A DNA stretch of 64,000 nt, taken from positions 558,001 through 622,000 of the forward strand of contig NW_026944386.1 in assembly GCF_033439725.1 (NCBI RefSeq), in the 5' to 3' direction. Position numbers and translations under genes: made by a program. The stretch is from Neurospora tetraspora. Its lineage: Eukaryota; Ascomycota; Sordariomycetes; Sordariales; Sordariaceae. Below, one piece after another: positions 23,401-35,096 of this stretch (the stretch's first letter is position 1; every line of letters begins with the position of its first letter). The notes below the pieces were generated by a model. The model made no database searches. It was not told the origin of the DNA and worked only from the letters and a program-made list of their open reading frames with translations.

Positions 23401-25546
23401 CTTCCCCTTCTTGTTCACCTCCCCGCCACTTCTCCTCGCCATTCCCATTCCCCGACCCACCGCATTAACAGCCTCCTCCTCACTCCCAAAAGACAAAGCC
23501 TCAGATTCAACGGCCTCGGTTCCCCTTTTAATCTTAACAACACTTATCGGAGTCTTCATCGCACCCGCACCATCGAACAACCCACCACCACTATTCTCTA
23601 CTGATTTCTCAGCACTATCGGCATCGGGGTATACCCCCGACTCAGATCCGGATCCAGAACTAGATCCAGATTCACCAGCAGCGCCAGCCGGGGAGTTGAT
23701 AGGCTCCGCACTAACAGGCTCAGAAAATCCATACCAAGCTACCACCGCTACGCCCAAGATACCGGCCAAGCAACTCATGACCAACGCCGCGATCCCTCCT
23801 CCTGTGAATCCCGAGTGCAGCTCCCCAGGCGGTTTCGGTTCCCCGTCTAGCACCAACCACTGCTTCGGATCCCCCCCGTTGCTGTCTCCCCGTCCCGCAG
23901 CGTTTCCCTCAGTGGGGATAACTCGGTTCTTCGACTTACAGGCAGCATAATGATCCTCGGGGATTTCTAAAGTTTGCTGCAAGACAGAAGGAGCCTCAAC
24001 AAAAGTAACCACCAACCCACTAATTATATGCCACTCAATATGACAATGAAATAACCACACGCCCGGGTTATCCGCCTTGAATCTAATCACCGCGTTTCCA
24101 TTCGGTTCCACGAGCAGCGTGTCTCTTCGCATCGGAGGAGCTTCATGGTTGTAACTTGATTCGTTACCGGATCTGGACCAGGGTCCTTCGTCGGGACCGG
24201 AGCGGTGGAGGATTTGGAAGTTGTGTCCGTGTAAGTGGAAGGGGTGGCGGCCCGAGTCGAGGTTGTTGAGGACTAGTTGGATTATGGAGTTGTGGGAGAG
24301 GATGTAGGGGTGGGTGTAGGTGCCGTAGATTGAGGGGTTGGTGGTCATTTGGGAGGAGTTGGGGGAGGACAGGACGGTGTAGAGGGTGGGCACGAGGGGA
24401 GGGACGTAGGTGATGTTGTTGAAGAAGGCGTAGTTGGCGCCGGAGGCGAGGTTGTTCATGGATATGTTGAGGGTTATGGCTTGATCGGGGAGAGGGAGGA
24501 TGCCGACGTTGTCATGGGGGCGGAGGTGAGTGTCGTCGAGGGGTGTGAAGGAATCGAGTGGACTTGGTGAGGTGAGGGGGGCGGTGTTGTTGTAGAGAAG
24601 GTAGCTGGTTACGTTGGGGTTGAGGGAGGGGGGGATGGTGTCGAAGAGGGTCTACATTCTTGATGTCAGTATATCTGGCTCGAGGATGAGGTGGAAGGTG
24701 ACTTACCGTGTCCATGCTGGCAATGATGGGAAAGTTGCGTGAAGTTTCCTTCTTGGCCTTGAGGAGAAAGCTGCATCTCTGAGCCGCAGCCAGATAGATC
24801 ATGCTTGTCTCTGTCGGATGGACGTAAACACCATCCATCTCAACTACGGTCATGTTATGGTCTTCAATCCATATGTACTGACCCGCAAAAGCTCCAATGT
24901 TTGCAATGCGGAACAAGTAAGTCCTCTCGGGTATCATGGGCATGGTCAAATTCTGAGTGTCGTTCATGAGTGCCGAATTAGGAACTGGTTCGGCTCCAGT
25001 TGGGTTGTACTTGCTCATGAAGCGAGGCTGCAACACTGACATTCGCTCATGGTACCAATCCGAAACGGTGAGAACAAGCTCTTGGTCGTATTGGAACGGG
25101 GTTTTGGGATCGTGAATAACGAGGGGTCCTCTAAAACCGTCAGGATATTGGCCTTTGTTGTGGGAGTGATACCAGTAGGTGCCCGGTTGGTCGACGGTGA
25201 AGTTGTAGGTGAAGCTGGCACCCGGGGAAACCGGACATTGTGTGACCATTGAAGGACCGTCCATGTGAGCTGATCCGTTCATGAACAAGCCATGGAAGTG
25301 GAGAGAGGTGTCTTCATCACCGAGCGAATTCAGGAGGTTGACAATGAGGCGATCACCAACTTGGACATCTATCCTCGGAGGCGGCCATTGGTTGTTGATT
25401 CCAATGACCTGTCGCTCAGCTAGGCCATCTGGATTTGCCGTGACCCATGATACGTTGAAGTCATAGACGACGGTGGCAGCGTATGCTGCTGTGGTGATGG
25501 AGAGTAGGACGATCAGTGACAACATCCTCATTGTGAAGGCTCCCAT
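23359..25546 (-). CDS. fet3: FET3-type multicopper ferroxidase (plasma membrane)
   Basis: Exons 25546-24707 and 24651-23359 (710 aa), intron 55 nt with GTAAGT...TAG. The ATG giving [15 protein letters not shown] is chosen because it starts a signal peptide ending near AAYA; an earlier in-frame ATG adds 12 polar residues. All four copper motifs are present in order: [21 protein letters not shown] and HCHIEWH, with Leu as axial residue ten after the type-1 Cys. Many N-glycosylation sequons occur. One transmembrane helix near the C-terminus (about 575-600, [20 protein letters not shown]) is followed by a polar cytosolic tail. Known role: oxidises Fe(II) to Fe(III) outside the cell and passes it to FTR1. 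The divergent FTR1 partner supports ferroxidase over ordinary laccase. Confidence 0.93.
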
Positions 25547-26478
25547 GATAGAGACAATAGACGAATGTCGAACTCGAAGCATTTTTTGAGATCTGATAAA
25601 GTCTGGGATCTGATAAAGTCTGGGCTCGCTCTGTCAAGGATTTTGGGGGGGTCACCACTCACCCCTTCCCATCTCGCCGAGTGTCACCTAGGTCTAGGCC
25701 TCGGAAGCCTCATTGGGTCAAGCAAGCTCCTTCCAATTCGAGACCAGAGAGCACATTTTTGCATGGCACAGAAATTACCTATTGTGATTGAACGATCGAG
25801 AAGCTACATTCTACCCCGGGTACGTGTAACTGCGGACAGTGAATCACTCATGAGCATGGGACCCTTGGTTGGTGTCGAGGCCGGGCGGAAGGAAAGCGGT
25901 CTACTTTACCGAAGCGCTCTATCTTATCAATCAATCTACACCAGAACTGGTGAGGATCGTTCGAGATCTCTTTAGCTGCGCAAATTTATCATTTAAGCGT
26001 CATGCAGGTTGGAGCCAATCGGTGGCTCCCATTCTCCTGTGTTGAGCTTGTACTGTGTAAATACCTCGGCAACCACAGCCTTGGCAGTTCTCTACCAGGT
26101 AGAGGGTTCAATGCTACCATGGCATCGATCCGGGTTATTTCCGGTTAACATCAACCCAGAACAATCGATATGGCAGTCAAACAGTCCATGACAGGAGTAC
26201 CTATGAAAAGACATCATGGAAACAGCAGGCCTCTCCTTCCCTGCTTGGCTCCATGGGCGCACAAAGATGTTGTGTGTTCATGCACTTTTCCTTTTCCATT
26301 CCATATTCGGGAAGTAGGTACAGTAGCGCCCTTCCAGTCAAACAGGGAGTGCCACCTAGAGGTACACTAGTGTTCCCTTTGCCACTTTATCGTTTTGTTC
26401 AGTTTCTTCCACCATCAACATCTTCTCCAACCGTCCCAGCCTGCAGAACTGAAGACAGCCAACACCAAACAGTCCGCA
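25547..26478. promoter_or_regulatory. Bidirectional FET3/FTR1 promoter region
   Basis: 932 bp between divergent start codons. GATA elements cluster here: two consensus iron-GATA sites at 25591-25616, and reverse-strand TGATAA or CGATAA cores at 25924-25929, 25986-25991 and 26387-26392. Known of the family: Fep1/URBS1/SreA-type GATA repressors bind ATCWGATAA and shut off reductive iron uptake when iron is ample. Joint control of both genes is inference. Confidence 0.7.
25591..25616 (+). promoter_or_regulatory. Tandem ATCTGATAA iron-GATA sites
   Basis: Exact ATCTGATAA at 25591-25599 and again at 25608-25616, starting 17 bp apart on the same strand and lying 45-70 bp upstream of the ferroxidase start codon. 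Both match the ATCWGATAA consensus of fungal siderophore/iron GATA repressors. Confidence 0.75.
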
Positions 26479-27854
26479 ATGCAACTCTTCTCCGTCCCCA
26501 TCTTCCTCCTCGTCTTCCGCGAGACCATCGAGACATCCATCATTGTCTCTGTCCTCCTCGTCTTTCTCAAGCAGGCCCTTGCCTCCCCTCTGCCATCTCC
26601 AGAGGCAAGCCAACTTGGCCATGCCGCTGAACTCAAACCTACGCCGCCGGAGCGTCTAGGCCAAGTCGTACCCCAGCAGGCTCAAACCTTGGCCCAACAC
26701 GATGAACCTCTCTCCACCTCCCATTCACAACCCGTTGATCTCCGTGTGTACCATGCCCTCCGCCGCCAAATCCTTCTTGGTACCATCTCCGGCTTTATCC
26801 TATGTATCGCCATCGGCGGCGCCGTCATCGGGGTCTTCTACACTCTTGGTGTCAACAAGTGGGAGAGCTCGGGCGCGGAGCTGAACTGGGAAGGAGCGTT
26901 TTGTCTCTTGGCGAGTTTGATTATCAGTGTGGTGGGCGCGGCGCTGTTGAGAGTGGGCAGGATGAGGGAGAAGTGGAGGGGGAAGATGGTTAAGGCTATG
27001 GAGGGGAAGGACAGGAAGGAAAACGATGGGAGAGTTACAAGGGAGGAGGGTCAAGATGGGGAGGAAGATACGGAGCGAGGGGAGACGGAGGGCGTAGAAA
27101 GGGGACGCGGATGGTGGGTGAAGATGAAGACGTGGATGGAAAGGTATGTCATGTTTGTTCTGCCCTTTGTGACAGTGTTGAGAGAGGGCGTGGAGGCGAT
27201 TGTGTTTGTTGCTGGTGTGTCATTCGCGGCGCCGGCGAGCTCGATCCCGATTCCTGCTATTGTTGGGGTTATCGTGGGAGCTTTGGTTGGGGTGGTTCTG
27301 TACCGGTGAGTCTCTTCCTCCCATCGTCGGCTGAGTGGTAACTGACGAGGGTTGTTCCCAGATTCGGATCATCGACCAAGTTGCAACTCTTTCTCGTGCT
27401 CTCGACATCACTCCTCTACCTCGTCGCAGCTGGTCTCTTCTCTCGCGCAATCTGGGCATTTGAGAGCCAGCAATGGGCCAACGCCATCGGAAGTGATGCC
27501 GCGGAACTCGGTAGCGGCCCTGGATCCTACGATGTTGACAGATCTGTCTGGCATGTGGACTGTTGTAGCCCAATTGTGAACGGTGGAGGCGGTTGGGGCA
27601 TCTTCAACGCCATCTTTGGCTGGACCAACTCGGCAACATACGGCTCCGTCATTGGATACAACTTGTATTGGCTGGTCGTCATTGTGTCTTTCCTCGTGAT
27701 GAGATACCGCGAGGTGAAGGGGAAATGGCCAATCATCCTACGGAAGACTGCGGTCGAAGATGGCAAGTCGGTAACGGGGCCTTTGTCACGCCATGACACG
27801 AGTGAGAAGGCTAGCCTTTTTGACAGGTTGAGCTGGAAGAAGGGCAGGTATTGA
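26479..27854 (+). CDS. ftr1: FTR1-type high-affinity iron permease
   Basis: Exons 26479-27305 and 27362-27854 (439 aa), intron 56 nt, GTGAGT...CAG, splitting an Arg codon. The start [18 protein letters not shown] places the first R-E-x-x-E iron-translocation motif (RETIE) in the first membrane helix; the second, REGVE, lies near residue 235 in another helix. Several more hydrophobic helices and a C-terminal [16 protein letters not shown] span follow. A long charged loop (about residues 165-215, Lys/Glu/Asp-rich) separates the motifs. Known role: the plasma-membrane Fe(III) channel that works as a complex with a FET3 ferroxidase. Head-to-head pairing with its partner gene and shared GATA sites support joint expression. 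Confidence 0.93.
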
Positions 27855-28551
27855 AGAGGATATCTGCATCAAGTATCGCAGGGCAACAAGCCGCCGCGTG
27901 CGCGACAAAGAAGAAAAAACGAGAAGGGGCCACCAACAAAAAAAAACGCCCAAAAAAAGAAATCAACAACCGGTCAAGATGGCTCATCAGTGAACCCCTA
28001 TGTTCTACTAGGCCAGATGCAAGTCCCGCGGTGTACGACATGTGAGACACGCTCTCGGTCTTGTTCCTTGTTGAAAAGAACCACATGATCTGCCCCGTCC
28101 TTGACTCGAACTCGAAGTCACACGGGGTGGGAGATGCAGGGCTGGACGTGTCAAACGGCAAACCGACTACGCCATATGACCAAGTGGTCGTTGGAAGGTG
28201 ATGGTAGAAGGTATTGGACGAACAATTATATGGTCATTAGATATTTGGCTGGTAATGGAAGGAGCAGTAGCGGTAGAGGTAGGCTGGCAGGCACGCACGT
28301 ATGTACGCAGTGGTGGGCAGTTGGCCCGGGGACTCGGGCCAGATTCGGGACCAAGTGCTGCGGATGGAGGGCCATCAAGGTCCCTGGACGGGGAGACATG
28401 TTTGCCAGACGCGACTGTCGAGATGGCGTCTTGTTCGCTTCTCATACTTTATCTGTTTATCTGGTCATGTAAGCAGCTTTTAATCAAGCAATACGTCCCC
28501 GTCTAAACGCCAACTCATGCAACCAACACTCCGTCCTTAGTTCCTCCCCAG
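27855..28551. other. Convergent 3' region between FTR1 and the BTB-like gene
   Basis: About 700 bp with A-rich tracts near 27910-27960. It holds the two 3' UTRs; no gene seen. Confidence 0.5.
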
Positions 28552-28714
<163 letters not shown>

Positions 28715-28720
28715 AACTTC

Positions 28721-30835
28721 TCAATACTCTTCTGCCGTCCAATCCCACTCGTCAGCTAGAAAGAGTTCCATGGCCATCTTACTCGTCCCTAACGTGCTAT
28801 TATATCTCATTCTCGGATCAGCCGCCAGACTTCTGGTGAACTTGAACACCCTCTTCCCTTTATCCCTGCCATTGTCATCATCATCCTGTCCCTGCGCCAA
28901 ACTCACCCAACTAACCTCCTCCCTCCTCTTCTCCCACTCCCCCCTCTTGATGGCGATAATCTCGCTACTCAACATAGCCTGCACGTAATCCAAAACCGGC
29001 AGCATTCTCGTCCTCAGACCGCAGTTGGTATGATGCCGATCAATCTGATAACTCGGACACTGTCGCAGGATGGAAATGAAGTGGCTGATTTCCATGGTCG
29101 AGATGCCTCCCAGCCCAGTGTCTGTCCCTGGCCCCCTACCACCGCCGGGGGAACAAGGTTTAGGAGGACCAAACACCACACCCGTCCCCGGCCCGTTTCC
29201 GGCATCAACCTTAGCCAACGGGTTCTCCCCGCCATCGTACTGGTTAATAGCCCGATCAAAGCTCATGGGACTGAAATCCACCAGGCTGAACAGTCCTTTC
29301 GTACAAAGGAAACGAATCATTTCCCCCAGCTGATAACTATCGCAACTGGCGCTGCTCTCATAACCAAGTTTACACTGCCGTCCCTGAGCAGCCGCTTGCA
29401 AAGCCGAGGCGGCGTTGGAAGTGAAACTTGCGCCTATCCCTGCCGAAGAGGTGGTTATCGAACGGGTTTGTGGCGGGCGGACGATGTATAACCTTAAAAA
29501 GTGCCGGGGGATTGATGCCAAAACGGAGAGGAGGCTATTTCTCCGATACGACAGTTCCTCTTCCAACGAATCAGGCAACTCCCACCATCTTGCCTTGAAC
29601 CGATTCTCCCCATATTCCCCAGCTTCCATACCATCCCCTCCTTCCTCCTCTTGTTCCTCAGGTAAAGCACCCAACCCCCACCTCCTACTCCCGTACATGA
29701 CGAACTCCCTCGTGGCCGCCTGGAACTTTAGTGGGAAATCCAGCAGCCAGGAAACCAAGATCTTTTGGCGGAGGAGCTCTTCCCCTGCCAAAGTGAGGGC
29801 GTGGCCGTCTTGGTCTTTTGTGATACGGGTGGGCGTGGGCGGCCATTTCATTTGGGTTTGGATCTGGATCTGGATAGGGGGTGTGAGGGAGGAGGATGAG
29901 GAGGAGGAGACAAGACGGGAGAGGGAGGGGGTGCAGGAGAAGCGGTCGGCGAGGAGGGTGAGGGTGGTCAGGTAGGGGATTGTGAGGGATGGTAGTGTTG
30001 GCTGTGTTGGCTGTTTGGGTTCGTCTGCCCCTGGCTTTGGTGGTGCTTTCTCCCGGCCCTTTGGTAGTGTCTTGTCTAGAGCCTTCTTCAGTCCGTTTGG
30101 TTGTGCTTTGGCTGGTGCCTTGGCTGGTGCTTGTCCTGGTCTTTGGCCCTTTACTGGTGTTGTTGTCTTGGTTGCCGGTTTGGATACTGGCTTTGTTGTG
30201 GGTGCTGGTGCTGCCTTGGGCTCCGGCGGCGGTACTTCTGCCGGGGGAGTTCCGTCTGTTGCCGGGGGAGTTCCGTCTGCTGGCGGCGGCAGCGGTGGTG
30301 CCGGCAACCTCCCATGATGCAGTATATAAAGCAAATCATGAAAGACATACCTCACCTCCGCACTCTGCGTAGCCTCATCATCCTCTCTGATGCTCACCCT
30401 CGGCAGCTGCGTCCATTCCGCCTCACCAGGGCTAATATCTTCCAACGAAAGCTTAGCAAAGGCCGCCTCAACAGCCTTGGCCTCGGCAAAACGCGTGTCT
30501 GACAGCAGACGGGCAAAGTAGGGTGAGTGCTCCTTCAGGACAGACAGATGAACGCGAAAACCAACCCTGACTCTGGGCTTGGGCGGTGGTCTTGGTGGTC
30601 GTGCTGGTGTCTTCGCGGGTCCTTGTCCTGGTCCGGTTGTCTTGCTGGTCCGAGGAGTTGGTCGGGAGGTGAAGGCGGCGAAGGCTTTCTTGGCGGCGAG
30701 GATGACGGGCTTGGAGGTCTCGAAGGTTACGTCGAGGAGGATGTCGCCGTTGGGGACGATTTCGATGATTTCGAGATCTGGGGGGTTGGTGCTGCTGCCG
30801 CCGTTGGGGGGTGGTGGTTTGGTGGGTGTTGACAT
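28721..30835 (-). CDS. BTB/POZ-like domain protein of unknown function
   Basis: Single exon, 704 aa, starting MSTPTKPPPPNGG. After a Pro-rich start, residues about 20-175 look like a BTB/POZ fold: NGDILLDVTFE, then after a Pro/Lys-rich insert VHLSVLKEHSPYFARLLSDTRFAEA, and VRYVFHDLLYILHHG. A long Pro/Ala/Lys-rich linker follows (about 180-270), then a C-terminal region with helices such as LTIPYLTTLTLLADRFSC, typical of fungal BTB proteins lacking a second named domain. Known of the fold: dimerisation or adaptor for cullin-3 ligases; no kelch, BACK or zinc-finger region is evident. The role is unknown. The stop codon nearly abuts the microsatellite. Confidence 0.75.
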   Translation of the reverse strand: MSTPTKPPPPNGGSSTNPPDLEIIEIVPNGDILLDVTFETSKPVILAAKKAFAAFTSRPTPRTSKTTGPGQGPAKTPARPPRPPPKPRVRVGFRVHLSVLKEHSPYFARLLSDTRFAEAKAVEAAFAKLSLEDISPGEAEWTQLPRVSIREDDEATQSAEVRYVFHDLLYILHHGRLPAPPLPPPADGTPPATDGTPPAEVPPPEPKAAPAPTTKPVSKPATKTTTPVKGQRPGQAPAKAPAKAQPNGLKKALDKTLPKGREKAPPKPGADEPKQPTQPTLPSLTIPYLTTLTLLADRFSCTPSLSRLVSSSSSSSLTPPIQIQIQTQMKWPPTPTRITKDQDGHALTLAGEELLRQKILVSWLLDFPLKFQAATREFVMYGSRRWGLGALPEEQEEEGGDGMEAGEYGENRFKARWWELPDSLEEELSYRRNSLLSVLASIPRHFLRLYIVRPPQTRSITTSSAGIGASFTSNAASALQAAAQGRQCKLGYESSASCDSYQLGEMIRFLCTKGLFSLVDFSPMSFDRAINQYDGGENPLAKVDAGNGPGTGVVFGPPKPCSPGGGRGPGTDTGLGGISTMEISHFISILRQCPSYQIDRHHTNCGLRTRMLPVLDYVQAMLSSEIIAIKRGEWEKRREEVSWVSLAQGQDDDDNGRDKGKRVFKFTRSLAADPRMRYNSTLGTSKMAMELFLADEWDWTAEEY

Positions 30836-32078
30836 GGCGGGTGGTGATGAGATGTGGTTGCTCTCATGCAGCCACAGTATCCCGTTGTGCTAGTCGTCTT
30901 CCTCAAAAGATTATAGCTCGGTCCAACAGTCCGTTGACAGCTTCCTCAGGCAAGGAATTTGATCTGGCCCAAGGACCAAAATCTACTGAGAGTTGAGCTG
31001 AGATGGACAGTACAGTTCGATTTGTTGTCTGATATCAAAGATTACGTGATCAGCCAGAGTTGTCCCCGTCACAAAACTTCACGCTAGCACGCCTGAACAA
31101 GAAGCAATAAAGTGCTTGACATTTTGAGATAAAAATTCATCGACCGTGACGCTTCATCTTTTACTCACTTGTGATTCACCCAGACGAAACGCCACGAGCC
31201 CAAGCTTTTTCAGCCCTAGAACTATTCGTAACCGGAGAAACAGAAATAGGTATCGCTGGAGTTGTTAAGTCTAGATTTTGGATTACCCGTGGGTGTGAAG
31301 CGGCAAACGGTTAGTAATGCAAGAGGCGAAATTGTTAGTGCAGTCACTGCCAGTGATTTAACAGAACTGACAGGTGCGCTGTCAGTAGTGATGATCAGCA
31401 CCGGGAATGCATTGAAGCTACGGAAGCTAGAGATGACGTTTCTTGTAAACTCTGCACAATCTGACCGAACTGGTACGTGTAATTACGGGTTCGTATTGCA
31501 ATATTTTGTAGGCCTTGAAACCTCATCTCAGAAACCGGGTCTTCCGAGATCGGATCTGGAACCATGTCTCGTTCACAAGAAAGGAGAACGAACCCCTTTT
31601 CAGATGTTTCTCGTTTTTGTTTGCCTTGTGTTCTCAGATCCTGCAGACTTGAATCAATCAATCAAGGTGTTTGCTTGTTCTCTGTCCACAGCTGGAGTGA
31701 AACGTGGTAAGGTTGGCGTAGCGGTAGTGGCTAGCAAGTGAAAAATCCAGTAAAAATTAGGTAAAATAGAGGGCGGCCGAGACCGCTACTGGATGTCCGA
31801 CCCAAGACAAGCCCACCCCGACCAAGACCACCATCGTGCACTTTCTCGTCCATCTATGTCGTGCCAAGAAATCGACGTCAACCTTTTGGGCCAGTTTCGT
31901 CTTTTTTTTTCTGGCATCTCCCCATCTCCCCTTTCCCACACTCCTAGTTTGCAAAGTACACCTTTGCCATGCTCACCAGGGCAGATGCAAATTTTCCAAA
32001 CTCACTTCTCTCCGTCTTTCCCTACAACCTGTCTTGACACCTCGTCGCCGTCACCTCAGATCGCAACTCGGATAGGCA
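30836..32078. promoter_or_regulatory. Divergent upstream region of the BTB-like and PP2C genes
   Basis: 1.24 kb between divergent start codons, so it holds both promoters. A pyrimidine-rich tract at about 31870-32040 precedes the PP2C start. No known binding motif stands out and I see no extra gene. Confidence 0.5.
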
Positions 32079-34172
32079 ATGGCCGCTGTGCGCCGTCGTC
32101 CCCCTACCCAGTCTCTTGTATCTGCTCTCCAACACCTCGAGCCTGCTTCTTTCCACGCGAAAGCTCCCAGAGCTGCCCAAGACACCGAACTGCTGGATGC
32201 CTTTATGGCCTATCTCTCTACCTTCTTCCACCATCCTCCCGTAGCTACGCGACCCACGATGAGACGAGTAACGATGCCCGGTCCGCGGGTTCTGCGCACA
32301 GCTGTCGGTAGACGCTACCTCCACGCATATGCACGACCCTCGAGAACCTCCTCCAGCTCGACAACAAGCACCGACGAGCTTTGCGACAGCTTCCGAACCC
32401 ATACCCTCACCGATCGAACCTCGAAGCGCAAGTTCCACAACTACTTCGTCACCCATCTGCCGTCGTCCTCCTTACATCCTGATTCCCGGTTACAACATCC
32501 CCACCATAAGCTCCCCCGATCGGCATCGGTACCACACAAGCAGGATCCCGGAGCTGCTCCTGCTGCTGTACCTCCCAACATACCCGGTCGCGACCTCACC
32601 GTCGTCCGAATTCCACTACGAAGCGCAAAACACCATTTTGGCGCGTCCAATTCTCGCGGTCAACGTAACTACAATGAAGATACAAACCAGGCTGGTACAA
32701 TCAGCATGCCGTCCTTCGCCAAGCGAGCTCCCATGAGCCTCGTTCGCAGTCAGATGCGGTCTCTTAATGAGAACACCACGGCGAATAGCTCGTTTGGAGA
32801 CCCCCAGATCTTCTACTTTGCCGTCTTTGACGGCCACGGCGGCTCCGAGTGTAGCGAGTTCCTAAGGGACGAGCTACATGGCTATATCGAACAGGCAGCA
32901 CTGGACTTTGGTCTGCAGAGTAGTTTGCAAAGACAAGGCGACAGCTTGAGTAACCCACCGGAAACGTCAGGAAATGCGCCCAGGAGCAGTAAAGATGCAC
33001 TTAATCGAATCGACATGAAGAGCCCCGAAGAAGTCCAGGACCAGCTCAACGTACCGGAAACAAAGGGCAATGCCGTCGTCGAAGAAGCTTCCCACGAGCC
33101 ACCCCCTGACGGAGACGAGCCTATACCAGCAGTAGCAGACGAAGCCAAAGCCGAAGAGCTTGAATCCGATCTCCTAGGCGAATACCGCAACACGGTAGGA
33201 GGCTACTTCCGCCGCTTCAACTCCCGCTACTTTTCCGAACGAGCAGCCGCCCGAGCCCGCTACTCCGGTAACAACGCCGCCTCCTCTATGGATGACAACA
33301 CCCTCAAGAACAAACAACAAAAACAAATCGACGAAACCCCCGTCACCACCCCGGTAACCGTCGAGTCCGTCCTCACCTACGCCTTCCTCCGCGCCGACCT
33401 CGACTTCATCACCGCCCAAGCCCGCAAGCCCGACCCCGACGACCCTCATATCGCCGACTACCCAGTCAACAAGGACGAAGTCCTCGGCCATCCGCACCTC
33501 CCGCCCTCCGGGCACGGCATCGGCGGCTCCGCGCGCTTTAAGGGCGGCTCCACGGCCTCGATCGCCCTGATCGCCACTCCTACTCCGGCACCCTTCTGGC
33601 ACCCGGCGGCACACAGCACCTTGCTCGTCGCTCATGTAGGCGACACTAGGGTCCTACTCTGCGAAACCGCCACCGGCCTCCCTCGCCCCTTGACACACGA
33701 CCACCACCCCTCCAGCCCCGCCGAGACCCGCCGACTGATGCGCTACGCCGAGTCTCTAATCACCGACTCCTTCGGCGAGGAACGTATCTCCGGCCTTGCC
33801 AACAGCCGGTCCTTCGGCGACATGCAATCCAAACGCATTGGCGTGTCTGCAGAGCCGGAGATCATACGCGTCAACATGGGACCGGCCGAGTACTCTTTCC
33901 TGGTGCTGATGAGCGACGGCGTGAGCGGTACCCTCAGTGACCAGGAGGTTGTGGACGTGATCAAGGAGGCCAAGACCCCAGAGGAGGGCGCCAGGCATGT
34001 CGTTGAGTATGCGACGGAGGTGTCGGCCGATGGAGATAATGCTACTTGTCTTGTGGTGAGGCTGGGAGGGTGGGAGAGGAGGATGGAAGGGGGGTTGGGT
34101 AGTCTCGGGACGAAGGAGATTAGGGATGCGAGGAGGGCGGAGGCGTTAGATCCCAGAAGGGGGAGGCGGTGA
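32079..34172 (+). CDS. PP2C-family Ser/Thr phosphatase (PTC6-like, possibly mitochondrial)
   Basis: Single exon, 697 aa. The N-terminus (MAAVRRRPPTQSLV, then many Arg and Ser, almost no acidic residues in the first 30) is like a mitochondrial targeting peptide. PP2C motifs: SRGQRNYNEDT near residue 200, FAVFDGHGG near 250 with the metal-binding Asp and Gly, LLVAHVGDTRVLL, SRSFGDMQSKRIGV, LMSDGVSG and the late DGDNATCLVVRL with the last metal Asp. A 150-residue acidic, variable insert lies between the DGHGG and later motifs. Known of the family: Mg/Mn-dependent phosphatases; yeast Ptc6 acts on pyruvate dehydrogenase and in mitophagy. Membership of PP2C is sure; the PTC6 match and location are inference from layout. 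Confidence 0.88.
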   Translation: MAAVRRRPPTQSLVSALQHLEPASFHAKAPRAAQDTELLDAFMAYLSTFFHHPPVATRPTMRRVTMPGPRVLRTAVGRRYLHAYARPSRTSSSSTTSTDELCDSFRTHTLTDRTSKRKFHNYFVTHLPSSSLHPDSRLQHPHHKLPRSASVPHKQDPGAAPAAVPPNIPGRDLTVVRIPLRSAKHHFGASNSRGQRNYNEDTNQAGTISMPSFAKRAPMSLVRSQMRSLNENTTANSSFGDPQIFYFAVFDGHGGSECSEFLRDELHGYIEQAALDFGLQSSLQRQGDSLSNPPETSGNAPRSSKDALNRIDMKSPEEVQDQLNVPETKGNAVVEEASHEPPPDGDEPIPAVADEAKAEELESDLLGEYRNTVGGYFRRFNSRYFSERAAARARYSGNNAASSMDDNTLKNKQQKQIDETPVTTPVTVESVLTYAFLRADLDFITAQARKPDPDDPHIADYPVNKDEVLGHPHLPPSGHGIGGSARFKGGSTASIALIATPTPAPFWHPAAHSTLLVAHVGDTRVLLCETATGLPRPLTHDHHPSSPAETRRLMRYAESLITDSFGEERISGLANSRSFGDMQSKRIGVSAEPEIIRVNMGPAEYSFLVLMSDGVSGTLSDQEVVDVIKEAKTPEEGARHVVEYATEVSADGDNATCLVVRLGGWERRMEGGLGSLGTKEIRDARRAEALDPRRGRR

Positions 34173-35096
34173 TTTTGTGGGGTGTGTCTGGGAATGAATG
34201 CCAGTGATTTTCTTTTTTTTTTTATTTTTTTTTTTTTTCGTTGATGATATGGTTCGGCGATAGAACGTACTGTAGACAGCGTTTTTTTTCTTCTTGTGAC
34301 TTACGTACGGGTACATAATGATGGTGTTTGATTGTTTGGGGTGCATAGCATGGTGGGTTGGGATGGGGTGGGATCTGAGGTATCGAATATCACAGCATCA
34401 TTGTGATTGTAACGGTAAAAGCGCAGCGTTTCGGGGAGAGAGAGAGAGAGAGTGTGTGTGTGTGTGGAAGAACCTGATCGCGTTGCGTGAGACAAACAGA
34501 TTATCTGGAGTGAGACTTACACCGTGTCTTTTTAACATGCAATCTAGTTAAGACAAAGTGTCGGGATACCCAAAACTCATAATATTTGTTTTGTTGTGTA
34601 GCATCTATTCTACACCCTCAGAGATAAACGGATATCTATCATCTCGTGAACGTCTTTTTCCGCGCGCAAGTATAATCAGAAAATGTGTCTCTCTCTCGGT
34701 TGTAGTCATGGTAAGTAGCATTTGCCTGCGTAATAGCAGTGTGAACCCGAGTGTCACAGGATTACCTGTTGACATTGGTTTATAGTGTGCACTCCGAGTC
34801 CTGCCTAGCAAGCAGAACATCGTCCTACCTTTTGGAGGTTTGGCGGACTTGGTTATGTGCACGCCTGTCCCGTCATACCGAAGACCAAATTCAACGACGA
34901 AGATAAAACCTTGAAGAGAACTAAAGGACATCCATCATCAGAAATATCAGACATGTGTGTGTGTAAGTGGTGGTTGAGGACTAGAACTAGTACGATACCA
35001 AGCAAGTTTCTGTGATGCAAAGTCTATGCATAGTTTGCGTGCGGTATATAAGTACTAGATCAAAACATTTTCATCAACCAACAAACAACAACCAAC
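34173..35096. other. Intergenic region before the tRNA pair
   Basis: Contains T-rich runs (about 34209-34240), a GA then GT dinucleotide tract at about 34436-34467, and TATATAAG at about 35045 which may help position the tRNA promoter. No gene seen. Confidence 0.5.
34436..34467 (+). repeat. (GA)n(GT)n dinucleotide microsatellite
   Basis: About eight GA units pass directly into about six GT units. Confidence 0.85.

Noticed and set aside
23359-25546. Reading the multicopper oxidase as a secreted laccase
   Set aside because: It has a C-terminal membrane helix, Leu as type-1 axial residue and a divergent FTR1 partner with iron-GATA sites, all pointing to a ferroxidase.
31262-31741. 159-codon + strand frame between the BTB and PP2C genes
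   Set aside because: Starts at TTG, no domain, composition like random intergenic DNA.
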